Below are positions 10,501-18,279 of a DNA stretch of 23,473 nt, piece by piece. Made by a program: the position numbers and the translations under genes. This DNA comes from Saccoglossus kowalevskii (lineage: Eukaryota; Hemichordata; Enteropneusta; Harrimaniidae): positions 46,353-69,825 of the forward strand of contig NW_003137830.1 of NCBI RefSeq assembly GCF_000003605.2, read 5' to 3'. The notes under the pieces were generated by a model. That model had not been told where the DNA came from, made no database searches, and was given only the letters and a program-made list of their open reading frames with translations. Positions within the stretch are counted from its first letter, which is position 1. Every line of letters starts with the position of its first letter.

Positions 10501-11489
10501 CTGCAAACTTCCTGGGAAAATCTTTAACAATGTTTCAATAATCCCATTAACTCCTCCTAGATGGTTGACGCAGCTGCAAATAAGATTTGTATGCCCACCC
10601 CAAATTTTAACTCTAACCCTACCCGTAGCCTTCATTGTCGCCCCAAATTAATTGTATATGCTCCTCATTTATTCAGGTTACCTACAGCATGGAGCTAAAA
10701 TAAGATAATATTTTAGCTCCATGCCTACAGTTATCCAGAGAGGCATATACAAATGCATTGAAGGGCTGGAGGGTTTAGGTTCAAGTAAGTGGATGTACAA
10801 TGGAAAGTTATTCCATGTCTGTCAAGTTGCTCTAAACAATTTAATTTTTAAAGAGTGGTTCTGCGTTTTGTTTTCTCTCATACTGTCTGTCATTATATTG
10901 ATATTCAACATTCACTTGAGTATCCTTACTGTGGAACATTAATACGACACGACTGACATCACTCGCAAAACACAGTTATACATACAATGTGTGAATAAGG
11001 GGTTGTTTTCAACCGTAGATGAGAATGCCAGTTTTCTTCTCTTTTTTTGTGTGTGACAACGAACGAGGTCGACGCATACCGGAAATGAAAATCAAAATCA
11101 AGCTGTTGCAGTGTAGGTGTCACCATTCTGCCTGTCCATTCCATCGGTGCTACGACATCGATGTCTGATCGTTTCATCAGGACATTACGCTGAAAATAGT
11201 GCTTCACAAATCAGCGCGAAATAGAGTAATTCTATAACAAATCTGTGTTTTTCGAATCGGGCGTTCACTAGTCAACAACGCATCGAACACGGAACCGTCA
11301 ATGTTGGCTCAAAAGTTTCACAAACAGGAAATTCATGGTGAATCTATGGTAGTTCCACAGATCCTGCCATGTAGAACTGCGTTTAAGTTAAAGAGATTGC
11401 CACTTACTTGGTGTGGCCCCTGCACGAATTATTGTCGGTCGTCTCGGTGGTGGTGGGACACTACTCTCCTCTGTTGTGGCTTCCGCCAT
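1460..11489 (-). CDS. SH3D19/EVE1-like proline-rich adaptor, N-terminal part (8 coding exons, 3' end outside window)
   Basis: Spliced from eight minus-strand exons (11489-11408, 9972-9867, 7965-7934, 7465-7348, 6314-6139, 4159-4122, 3702-1840, 1571-1460). All junction phases agree (1,2,1,2,1,0,0,1), giving about 842 residues without a stop. The protein is low-complexity and disordered: dense PPPP/PxxP SH3 ligands, Ser/Thr-Pro, and poly-Ser. There are two DPF motifs (residues about 521-523 and 538-540), the type that binds the AP2 ear. A PTIIR motif occurs near residues 18-22 and again near 718-722, followed by a GKSRPPPRP segment. Human SH3D19 also has a long proline-rich N-terminus with a PTVIR motif and a DPF, then five SH3 domains, and works in endocytosis and ADAM shedding. 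That match is from memory. No SH3 domain lies in the window; it should follow exon 8 beyond the left edge. WIP-family is less likely because no WH2 motif is seen at the N-terminus. Gene existence is well supported; family identity is moderate. Confidence 0.65.
1840..3702 (-). CDS. SH3D19-like coding exon 7 (main proline/serine-rich exon)
   Basis: A single 1,863-nt exon (621 codons) between acceptor ATTTACTTGCAG and donor AGG/GTATGT. It begins QPQKSVTSSSS. Contents in order: repeated VPPPLP and PPVPVAKP ligands; a Phe/Ser/Gln-rich stretch; DPF at about residues 521-523 and 538-540; RPRPKP and RPRRKEP basic Pro clusters; a short likely helix (FIKDIESLYSK, about 666-676); PTIIRP (718-723) with GKSRPPPRP; poly-Ser; and SITRSQSMRTAPAR at the end. 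There are no membrane or catalytic motifs. The antisense frames are open only because of its composition. Confidence 0.85.
3703..4121. other. Intron 6 of SH3D19-like gene
   Basis: Holds a short TGTG tract (about 3768-3780) and one weak exon-like piece at 3976-4018, rejected because 43 nt would break the frame. Confidence 0.5.
4120..4121 (-). other. GC-AG splice donor
   Basis: The minus strand reads AAAAAG/GCAAGTA. Using GC keeps frame into exon 7. The nearest GT (four bases further in) would shift the frame. Confidence 0.5.
4122..4159 (-). CDS. SH3D19-like coding exon 6 (38-nt microexon with GC donor)
   Basis: The acceptor is TTTACTAG. The only in-frame 3' boundary is AAAAAG/GCAAGT, a GC-AG type donor. 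It encodes S-SSLSHNDANQKK and joins exon 7 in phase 0. The exon is small and its donor non-canonical, so this is the least certain coding exon of the gene. Confidence 0.5.
4160..5030. other. Intron 5 of SH3D19-like gene, 3' part
   Basis: AT-rich unique-looking sequence between exon 6 and the family B array. Open frames here have no family resemblance or splice support. Confidence 0.5.
5031..5830. repeat. Tandem-array element, family B (about 150-bp units, hairpin end)
   Basis: It lies in intron 5 of the SH3D19-like gene. The TTTTAACAAGAAGTC landmark recurs at 5121, 5277, 5427 and 5576, with a variant at 5732 (spacings 156, 150, 149, 156). The third and fourth units are almost identical over long stretches. 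It opens with TAGCTCCGCTG (5031) and closes with CAGCGGAGCTA (5820-5830), an 11-bp inverted pair. Before the end come a GACACGGACGAAGACGGAC tract and a compound hairpin at 5799-5829. The hairpin has outer stem AGCTCCGCT/AGCGGAGCT, inner stem CGAC/GTCG and loop AAA. No coding capacity. Confidence 0.75.
6139..6314 (-). CDS. SH3D19-like coding exon 5
   Basis: The acceptor is ATATTTCAG and the donor A/GTAAAT; 176 nt. It encodes RPEITIISARP (a variant of the PTIIR motif seen in exons 1 and 7), then SPPPIPANRPKKELPERPPPP, a basic proline-rich SH3 ligand. Confidence 0.7.
6478..6945. repeat. Decayed family A tandem-array element
   Basis: Three diverged units carry ATTATGCACAGATTTCAAC and CTATGTACCAAATTTCATTG landmarks (about 6508, 6560, 6625, 6677, 6818). 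They are followed by ACATACATACATACAGACAC (about 6875-6897) and a decayed version of the family A hairpin (GCCTCCC...TGCTTTGCA...CAGTCG, about 6907-6939). Order and end sequence match the array at 39-950, so this is an older copy of the same family. Confidence 0.65.
7348..7465 (-). CDS. SH3D19-like coding exon 4
   Basis: The acceptor is TCCTTCAG and the donor GG/GTAAGT; the 118 nt are in phase with exons 3 and 5. It encodes a PPARPPPVVPPAKP ligand, then TPSQTSPTRPVSAAQMSPTK, rich in Ser/Thr-Pro sites. Confidence 0.7.
7745..7835. repeat. Solo family A unit
   Basis: One unit-like stretch (TTATGCAAATTAGGTCATTATTATGCAC, then AAATCAGGTCTGTGCAGTACC) resembles the family A core without the array, tract or hairpin. 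Confidence 0.55.
7934..7965 (-). CDS. SH3D19-like coding exon 3 (32-nt microexon)
   Basis: The acceptor CACTCTTAG and donor GTAAGT flank only 32 nt encoding R-PTVTSVSPLR. It enters phase 2 and leaves phase 1, so skipping it would shift the frame. The frame fit with both neighbours is the main support. Confidence 0.6.
8814..8931. repeat. 26-bp inverted repeat, MITE-like
   Basis: CTTTATGGACTGGATACAGC... (8814-8839) pairs with ...GCTGTATACAGTCCATAAAG (8906-8931), one mismatch over 26 bp, around a 66-bp CpG-bearing middle. I saw no clear target duplication. Confidence 0.65.
9009..9086. repeat. Nested short inverted repeats
   Basis: ACACTGGG (9009-9016) pairs with CCCAGTGT (9063-9070), and ATTGCCC (9038-9044) with GGGCAAT (9080-9086). 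The two pairs interleave, suggesting a decayed fold-back element rather than one hairpin. Confidence 0.4.
9867..9972 (-). CDS. SH3D19-like coding exon 2
   Basis: The acceptor is CTGTTACAG and the donor AG/GTGAGC. The 106 nt enter in phase 1 and leave in phase 2. They encode a short acidic lead (TVKTLENGDD) and then class-type SH3 ligands (APPPVVPLPPRP, PPPPIVPST). Confidence 0.7.
9973..11407. other. Intron 1 of SH3D19-like gene
   Basis: AT-rich, with the perfect hairpin at 10687-10724. CpG frequency rises towards exon 1 (about 11040-11300), as expected near a promoter. Confidence 0.5.
10687..10724. repeat. Perfect 16-bp hairpin
   Basis: GCATGGAGCTAAAATA, a 6-nt loop AGATAA, then TATTTTAGCTCCATGC: 16 of 16 pairs. 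Too short for a typical animal pre-miRNA. Confidence 0.8.
11408..11489 (-). CDS. SH3D19-like coding exon 1 (start codon)
   Basis: The first ATG is at 11489 (context AAATGGCGG, G at +4). It opens MAEATTEESS, a PPPP run, then RRPTIIRAGATP. It ends at a GTAAGT donor in phase 1. The following intron is 1.4 kb. Confidence 0.75.
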
Positions 11490-11917
11490 TTTTTACTACA
11501 CGTCTATTCACGTAATTTGTATAACAATGATTCGTAAAATGTGAAAGAAGTGTGGAAGAGAACAAGGATGCAATTTAAAAATGTGATTATTATTTTTATA
11601 CAAGTGGAGAAAATATATTGTTGAAATATACAAAGTTATTCTACAGAATTTATTTGGAAATAATATTAATAGTTTAACAGCCTGAACAAAACGAATACAC
11701 AAGACAGTGTTGACACTGAGGGCGATGATTACCATAAAGTTTATTATGCCAATGTCTATCATCGTCCGCCCACATGGTCGGACATTCATTCCCCTTGAAA
11801 ATTCAAGATGTCTATTTAAATAATTTGCAATTTACTGACCATTTTAGAGGAATGCATTATTATCCTTTTTAATTATTACGAACAGAATAATTAATTATAG
11901 AAATGATGCTTAGCGGT

Positions 11918-12050
11918 TTAAAGCGCGGTGGTCGTCGCGCAGCGCGTGTTCGAATTTCACGTAAATAAACAATGTATTTTACACGCGTTGTATACGTCGC
12001 TATGAGTCCCATATCGAAGAGGACGCGGCGCGACGACTGCCGCCTTTTAA
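11918..12050 (+). mobile_element. 133-bp TTAA-flanked MITE-like element, copy 1
   Basis: Bounded by TTAA at both ends. The termini are inverted: AGCGCGGTGGTCGTCGCGC at the left against AAGGCGGCAGTCGTCGCGC as reverse complement of the right. It is CpG-rich in AT-rich surroundings. The TTAA flank suggests a piggyBac-type target site, which is inference. It lies about 430 bp upstream of the SH3D19-like start codon. Confidence 0.7.
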
Positions 12051-12397
12051 AGATGCAATATGAATAAACTATTTTTTTTTCAATGGGCATGTTGAGTGGA
12101 TTACGATACTGTAGCTCGCTTTCCTAGCGAGATAAATAACACGAATACAAATGTGCCGTGATTGTTATCGTACATATCAAAACACTGATGATTTCACTGA
12201 TTAATACATACTGTGCTGTGGGCTTTCTATAAAACGCATAACCGGAACAGTACACATCACTTGAAATGTAATATTGAAGTTATTTTCAAGAAACCATTGT
12301 CATGGCATTAGATACAGGATTTTGGTTGATATACAGTACACCTACCAATCCCTTTACCCTAATCCTGATGCAAAGATAGGATAGGATTATATTTTCA

Positions 12398-12530
12398 TTA
12401 AAGGGCGGCAGTCGTCGTGCCGCGTCCTGTTCGATATGGGACTCATAGCTACGTATACAACGCGTGTAAAATACATTGTTTATTTACATGAAATTCGAAC
12501 ACGCGCTGCGCGATGACCACCGCGCTTTGA
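12398..12530 (-). mobile_element. 133-bp MITE-like element, copy 2 (inverted)
   Basis: Near-identical reverse complement of copy 1 (about seven differences by eye). It has the same length, starts with TTAA, and its far end is degenerate (TTGA). The two copies face each other across 347 bp. Confidence 0.7.
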
Positions 12531-14077
12531 GTTTATGTTAAGTTGAAGTTACAAATTGAATTTTAATGAGATATAGTACATTAAACTACATGTAAATTAA
12601 AATGCATTCTGATATAGAATTGTATTTCAACCAAGTTTAAAGGGTGATGCATGGTCGCCGGGCCACGCATTGATTTGCACTAGATTTGCGTTGTTAACCA
12701 TTTCACCACCAGACTTTCTGTTCCCAAATTTTTCTGCACTTTTTTTCTTCAATATTTTTGGAAATTAATCCCAATTTTGGAAACATACAAAATTTCAATC
12801 AATTCGGCTATTTTTGTCCCAATCATCTAAAGGAAAGTGCAAACTATGACATGAACTATTTTGTGAATTTGTGATGAAAAGTGGGAACTGGTGGTGAAAA
12901 GGTTAGAAATTGATTTTCCCACAATCCAGTGCAACCTACCAGTGGCAAGGACAGCTGCAAATTTATCTGGACGCAATGTACACTGAATAAGTACTTTGAC
13001 TCCTTGGAATTGAACATTGGTAACATCTAGTGTGTATCATTTTTAACACATAAAATCATCATCTTTGTATGTGTCTCGTATCATGGGCATGCATGTCAAG
13101 ACAACCACCTACCTTTAATTAAGTTGCATATAAATTGTCATTCCATGAAAGTTGACTTAAGTTTTATGGCTCCACTTTTCATGGAAGAACTGCATGTGTG
13201 CAGTGTTCCAGTTCTGCATTTTACAAACACATAATGCTGTCATTTTAGTTCAATATAAGCTATCGCTATAATCCAATACATCAAATGGCACGTTCTCATT
13301 CACAATGCATCTTTAACAAGAAAAGTGACAACAAAAATATCCCAGAACCATCACAAGTATTCATTTCTTTTGAGTAAAACCATTTTCGTTCAGAGACGAG
13401 ACGAGACTGGACTGGAAGATACACGACAGTTACCAATTCCTTCCAAAATAAAGATTGTGCCTTTCTTTTTTTTTTAAATTGGTGATTTTGTAATAAATAA
13501 ATAGAAAGTAATCAAAGTGCACAACCCTGTAAATAACGATACATTTTTGGATGTGTCAATTATGAAAATTACGTTGTCAAATCAGTGAAAGAAAGATGTG
13601 GACAAACATAGCCAGCAGTGATTTCATGAGTTTCGCTCCATGTGAAATTTTGTAGGATAAAGTACAAACCAAATTATCCGCTACAGGTATCTCCATTAAT
13701 TTAGTTTTATCATGGCTTCACTACTAAACATCTTCCTGAAGGCCAGAGGTTATTAATAGTGACTAGGAATAGAAGACACAAAACAAAGTAGTAACATGTA
13801 CTGACATTTCAATACTATTGATGTTTATTTGCAACCTTAAAAAGATGGGAACTAAGAAGGAGCCAGTGAGCTTCCAATTAAAAATAAAAACAAATCATTT
13901 TTACACGACATTGTTGATATATTCTACCTTAATTCTGTTTACATTTGCATTACAGTCTTGGTAGATGTTTTACTATCCAATGTCAATATTAAATTGTACG
14001 TTATTTTAACGTATCTTTTAAAAAAAAAAAATTTCCCTGTCTATAAAGCAATCAAGTAAAATAGAAAATACAACTAT

Positions 14078-14083
14078 TTTATT
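14078..14083 (-). terminator. Candidate RRP8 polyadenylation signal AATAAA
   Basis: AATAAA on the minus strand only 9 nt after the stop codon, which is unusually close. A second AATAAA at 13829-13824 would give a more typical 3' UTR. Confidence 0.3.
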
Positions 14084-14092
14084 CGTAAACAG

Positions 14093-14206
14093 TTATCTTT
14101 TTTTGTAAAGACATGGTTGCAGTTCCAAACCAAACAGACTGTTCCATTTCTCAGCAGGACCAGTTTTGGTGAAATCAAACACGTAGAAATGGGTGTTACT
14201 CAGGTC
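14093..14206 (-). CDS. RRP8: RRP8 coding exon 5 (C-terminus and stop)
   Basis: The acceptor is TTTTTATAG. It encodes [17 protein letters not shown] to [11 protein letters not shown], then TAA. The human C-terminus has the same LQPCLYKRR ending. Confidence 0.95.
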   Translation of the reverse strand, partial: DLSNTHFYVFDFTKTGPAEKWNSLFGLELQPCLYKKR

Positions 14207-17200
14207 CTATAAAAATGTAAAACAATGATTTAATATATTATATAACATGAATAATCAGCTTGCCCAAAATCAGATATGTATGTCTGTAGATAACAGTTGG
14301 ACCACTGTGTGTGGTAGATCTGTTGTTCGTAGACGTTAGTCCCAGCATGGAACTATAAACCATATAGCTCACAACTGCATCAATTGGCACATGAGAAATA
14401 TTTGTACATAAATACCGGTACACTAAGAAATGTATAAAATGTTTACCTTTGTGAGTAATAAAAATCCAAGTCTCTTCAGAGCTCTTATAAAATTCTTGCA
14501 ATTTTCAAATCTACTTGCAACTTCAACAATTTTCAGAATTCCACTAAAAAGAAGAATAAATATTCATGGAATAAGGAGCAATTGCACGCTACATCATCAA
14601 GCTGCAAGGTAGAAATGCTGCTCGTAAAATGTCCCGTTTGTGCATAATTGTGATATTGACATTTTCAAATTCCATATACATGCCTATATAAACTATAACA
14701 GAACACTAATTTCTAGAAATGCTCATTGACTTGTGATTTCTCATCAGCGGGTATCTTTAGCACATGTCACTACAACAGACATTTTGTGTACAGTGTAAAG
14801 TGGCACAAAATGGAAAAGTTTGTCAATGTTGGAGGAAATATTGTTGAATGTGTACAAGTTCAGATGTGTCCTTTTGGCCTAAAATGCACCAGCTTCATAT
14901 ATTTTTTTGGCTGTTCTAGAATTGAGTTGAAAATGTACAACAGCGTCATTGCATGGGAAACATTACTGCAGTGCGTTGGTTACTATGCAACCAACAATTC
15001 TGAATTTAATACCACAGAGTTCACAAAACAACAAATAATATTTTGTATATAATATTAACAACAATCTCATTGTACATATATCACTGGATTTTAATTCATT
15101 AAATCAAAACCCAAGTGAACAATTTAAGATCTGTGAATTTAAAACCCAGTGAATATGTTCATAATATTAATATTTAATCAGTGTGAAAATAATCTTCTAA
15201 AAAATGTAAAGAAATGGAAATATTACTTATATTCTCTATTAGAGCCACACCTCAATGCAAGTACAAGTTTTAGTAATAATTCATATACCTTACTGGATGG
15301 GGTAATTGTGAATGTCCAATGTTAGCGACATTTATGCTTGTACATGTATGAAAATAACTAACCCTTTTTTCAGTACTCTGTTTGCTTCACTGAGGTAATC
15401 AGATAAATTGGTTCCCATCAATGATAGACAGAATACTGCAATATCCACGCTCTCATCGTCCAATGGAACCTGTAATGTATATCAAGTTATTACGAGTTTA
15501 TTGACTGTATGCAAGTGAGTAGTGATCTTCAGTATTCAGATATCAATTCATAAATTCACCAAATGGCAAAAACTGACTAGCATCCAAGTCTTCTAGGGTA
15601 AATGTGTTAAGTGAAATTCAAGTGTACTGTAAATTACAATTTTATAACATTTCTGAGAATCAGACTTAATTCCAGCATTAAAGGGTGGTGGTAGTCGCGA
15701 TACATCATATTCGACGTGGGTCCCATGCTATGTAACAACCCATGTGAAATACATCGCTCGTTTACACAAAAATTTAACATGCACTGTGCAACAATCTTCC
15801 TCTTTAAAAATGATTCTAACATAGAAGATACATGTACCTTGGACATGTCACACACAGTAACATGTTTATTCAGTGCTATCAAGTCATATGAATGGACTTT
15901 ATTTTTCACGCTTTGCGCAATCTTCGCTTCTCCACAGCCAAAGTCACACACTACCAACGATTTGTGCCTAGCAGAGAGAATACATGAAATTGGAATGTTA
16001 TTGTCTGTATTCAAAAGTGAACGCAATGCAACAACATTATCAGTTTTACATCTACCTGTACCTAATTAAAACTAATTAAAACTAAAATTAAGAGCGACAG
16101 TGAAAAACAATCCGATTCATTCTATAAAGTGTAGACAGTAAAAGTAAAATTGATATAATTTAAATAATATTATAATTTTATTCAGCATTTTTGGTTTTAT
16201 ATTGTGTGAGGTTTTTTTTTATTAATAACTCCTCAAACAAACCTAATATTTTAGTCTACAATGTACATGTAGCAGGTCAAATTGCAAAAAGTGTGAATCC
16301 TGAGGTACAAAAGTTTGGCTACTTTCAGTAAAACTAGTCAGTCATCCCCCCCCCCCCCCCCCTGTTTGTATGATACCATTTATTTAAGTGGTATTTGTTC
16401 TCGTTAGATATGCAGGATTATTTCCCAAATGGACTCGTAATTTAATTAAAGAAACAATGTGGTCAGCTATTCAACTATTCTAATATTCTTCTGATCTCAG
16501 TTTGGTCTAACGTACATCATGTACACTACATTCTATATTTAGATTATTCAAATCCAATATTGGCGTAAAAGTGATAAATTAAATTTTAGAACTAATCCTG
16601 AGGAACCTGGTCAGACTACCTGTGTGGTTATAATTTGATACCTTAAGTTATCAGTTTCTGGCAAAATACAGGCATTCTATTTAGAGACAAGATTGAACTT
16701 TGCCCTTTAACTCAATATCTACCGGTAACTATCGATTCGGTGTAAGGCGAGTTTGACTGCACATAGTAAAAGTTTTGTTAAACATTTGACTGGGAATAAA
16801 GTAAGATTTATTTATTTTAAACATATAGTTGCATAAACAGGACCAACATCGAACACAATACCATAGGACTTACTTTTTCTTGATGTATTTGATAATTTTC
16901 TCCACAGGGTTTACTGGCCATTTGCTAATTTGGGCTGCATAACCCTGGTGATAGATCTTAAAGGCATCTTTATCATTGTTGAATAGATCCTTTGCTTCTT
17001 TCCCTGTTGTTTTATACAGCTGTTCATTTATGAACCTGAATCGTGCAGAATCCAAAGTCCCTGACAATTTGTTACGCAACTCAACAGCTTTATGCAAGGC
17101 TTTTTGAGTCGTGGAATTATTCAATTTGTTTATATTGGATTCCTCCTCGCTAACATCTAGTGCACTGTTGTTCTTCCTCTTCTTCTTTTTCTTCTTCTTC

Positions 17201-18279
17201 TTCTTTTTTTTCTTATCTTCATCACCAGTATCTTTATTAACTATTTCTTTGTTTTGGGATTGTTTTTTAATCACTGTGTTTTTTTTCACCGTGTTTGAAG
17301 ATTCAGATGGTCCTTCCAATTTCGTTGTCAAAGAAATGTTTTTATCTTCATCTGTTGGTGTAGCCCCAGTTCTAGCCTTTTTACCTCTTCTTTCTCTCCT
17401 GGTTTTCTTCCTTTTAGGGGTTTCACCGTCTTCTGTAGTTTTTACTCCATCTTGTTTCAGATTGCAATTAGAAGCTGTCAGCTTCCCGTTTTTAACTGGG
17501 CTTCCAGGCGCAATGTCCTGCTGTTTACGTTTCTTACTTACTTTCCCAGCAACAGATGATGCTGATGTATCATTTGATTCTGCTTCAAGTTTTTTCTCCC
17601 ATTTCTTTTTACCTCTCCTATTCTTTCTTTTTTTCTTAACGGTCGGGACATTATCGGTTTGTTGTTTGGTGACTTCAGTATCACCATCAGCCAAACGTGC
17701 ACGATTTTTCCCGCCTTTCAGTCCTCTCCTAGCTCTCTTCTTCTTGACAATTCCTCCATCTTTTGTATCAGCATTATCTGCTGATAATTTTTCTCTCTTG
17801 GCAGGTACATCTGATGTTTCCATTTCACTCCCTGTGTGCTTGTTCCTCTTCCGCTTTCTCTTCCGCTTAGCTTTGTTTTGTCCAGTCTCAAAGCTTTCAT
17901 CATTATTATTCAACTCGCTTTTCTTCGCAGTCTCTTTTTTTATATGTTCCGGCGTCCCTGCAGATACAGTACGTTTTCGCTTAGCATCTTTCTGGGCAAC
18001 ATCCATGTTTTTATCATTAAGCGAGTTTTTTTTATTTATTTTTACTTTTTTCACGTGTAGCGGCATATCTGATGATTCAGTTTCACTTTTATGGGATTTC
18101 TTTCTCTTTCGATTACCTTTCTTCTGTTCACCATCAATGCTACTATTAAGCATATCATTGTCAGTGGTTTTGATTTCGTTCATCTTTGTAGGTGTTTTAT
18201 TCTTTTTACTCTTTTTGGTCTTCACCCCTTCTTGATTCTTAACTGGGGAACCAACTGATGCTTTTTTCTCCATCTTCAT
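14093..18279 (-). CDS. RRP8: Ribosomal RNA-processing protein 8 (nucleomethylin), complete, 5 coding exons
   Basis: RRP8 is a nucleolar SAM-dependent methyltransferase. The family is known for m1A methylation of large-subunit rRNA and, in mammals, for the eNoSC rDNA-silencing complex. Exons 18279-16874, 15967-15838, 15469-15363, 14543-14447 and 14206-14093 join in frame to 617 codons. Residues 1 to about 415 are a Lys/Arg-rich disordered region with degenerate repeats and a 12-Lys run. The conserved domain starts at [14 protein letters not shown] and includes [20 protein letters not shown]. Motif I is [11 protein letters not shown] (D477, G479, G481), then YDLIAL and VTVCDMSK, then [41 protein letters not shown], and the family C-terminus [11 protein letters not shown]. 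Human RRP8 is 456 residues; the extra length is in the basic tail. I chose the ATG at 18279; a UTR or short coding exon upstream is possible. Confidence 0.96.
14447..14543 (-). CDS. RRP8: RRP8 coding exon 4
   Basis: The acceptor is TTTTTAG and the donor AAG/GTAAAC. It encodes [20 protein letters not shown] then [12 protein letters not shown]. Confidence 0.94.
14544..15362. other. RRP8 intron 3
   Basis: 819 bp, AT-rich. A 108-codon plus-strand frame (14726-15052) has no recognisable domain or coding neighbours. Confidence 0.6.
15363..15469 (-). CDS. RRP8: RRP8 coding exon 3
   Basis: The acceptor is ACATTACAG and the donor GG/GTTAGT. It encodes [20 protein letters not shown] then [15 protein letters not shown], the motif II/III part of the methyltransferase fold. 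Confidence 0.95.
15678..15807 (-). mobile_element. MITE-like element, copy 3 (diverged, in RRP8 intron 2)
   Basis: 130 bp between two TTAA sites in the same orientation as copy 2 (TTAAAGGGTGGTGGTAGTCGCGA...). The shared middle (TATTCGACGTGGGTCCCATGC, then TGTGAAATACATCGCTCGTTTAC) is clearly diverged. It ends about 30 bp from the RRP8 exon 2 donor. Confidence 0.6.
15838..15967 (-). CDS. RRP8: RRP8 coding exon 2 (SAM motif I)
   Basis: The acceptor is CTCTGCTAG and the donor AAG/GTACAT. It encodes [20 protein letters not shown] through VTVCDMSK, colinear with the human Rossmann-fold core. Confidence 0.95.
15968..16873. other. RRP8 intron 1
   Basis: 906 bp with an uninterrupted C run at about 16346-16362. 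Nothing else recognised. Confidence 0.7.
16874..18279 (-). CDS. RRP8: RRP8 coding exon 1 (basic N-terminal region and start of domain)
   Basis: ATG at 18279 ([12 protein letters not shown]). A second ATG two codons on could also serve. The frame extends upstream only to a TTG at 18324, which is not a credible animal start. A CTTCCATTATCAG acceptor-like site just upstream suggests a spliced 5' UTR. The exon ends AA/GTAAGT, phase 2, after [10 protein letters not shown]. Confidence 0.9.

Larger units (their letters stand above)
11490..14092. other. Intergenic region between SH3D19-like 5' end and RRP8 3' end
   Basis: About 2.6 kb. It should contain the promoter and 5' UTR of the minus-strand SH3D19-like gene and the RRP8 3' UTR. 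It holds the inverted MITE pair (11918-12050, 12398-12530) and, at about 12638-12672, a TTTAAAGGGTGATG...GGTCGCC piece that resembles one MITE end. No protein gene recognised. Confidence 0.55.

Noticed and set aside
10721-10942. 73-codon plus-strand frame next to the perfect hairpin
   Set aside because: Hydrophobic C-terminal end only; no signal, homology or splice context in an intron of the opposite-strand gene.
12638-12672. Possible fourth copy of the TTAA element
   Set aside because: Only one end resembles the family; no opposite end at the expected 130 bp distance.
14726-15052. 108-codon plus-strand frame
   Set aside because: Lies within RRP8 intron 3 and shows no domain, splice partner or coding-like composition.
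17111-18235. 374-codon plus-strand frame rich in Phe, Leu and Ser
   Set aside because: It is the exact antisense of the Lys-rich RRP8 exon; poly-Lys codons read as poly-Phe on the other strand. No independent features.
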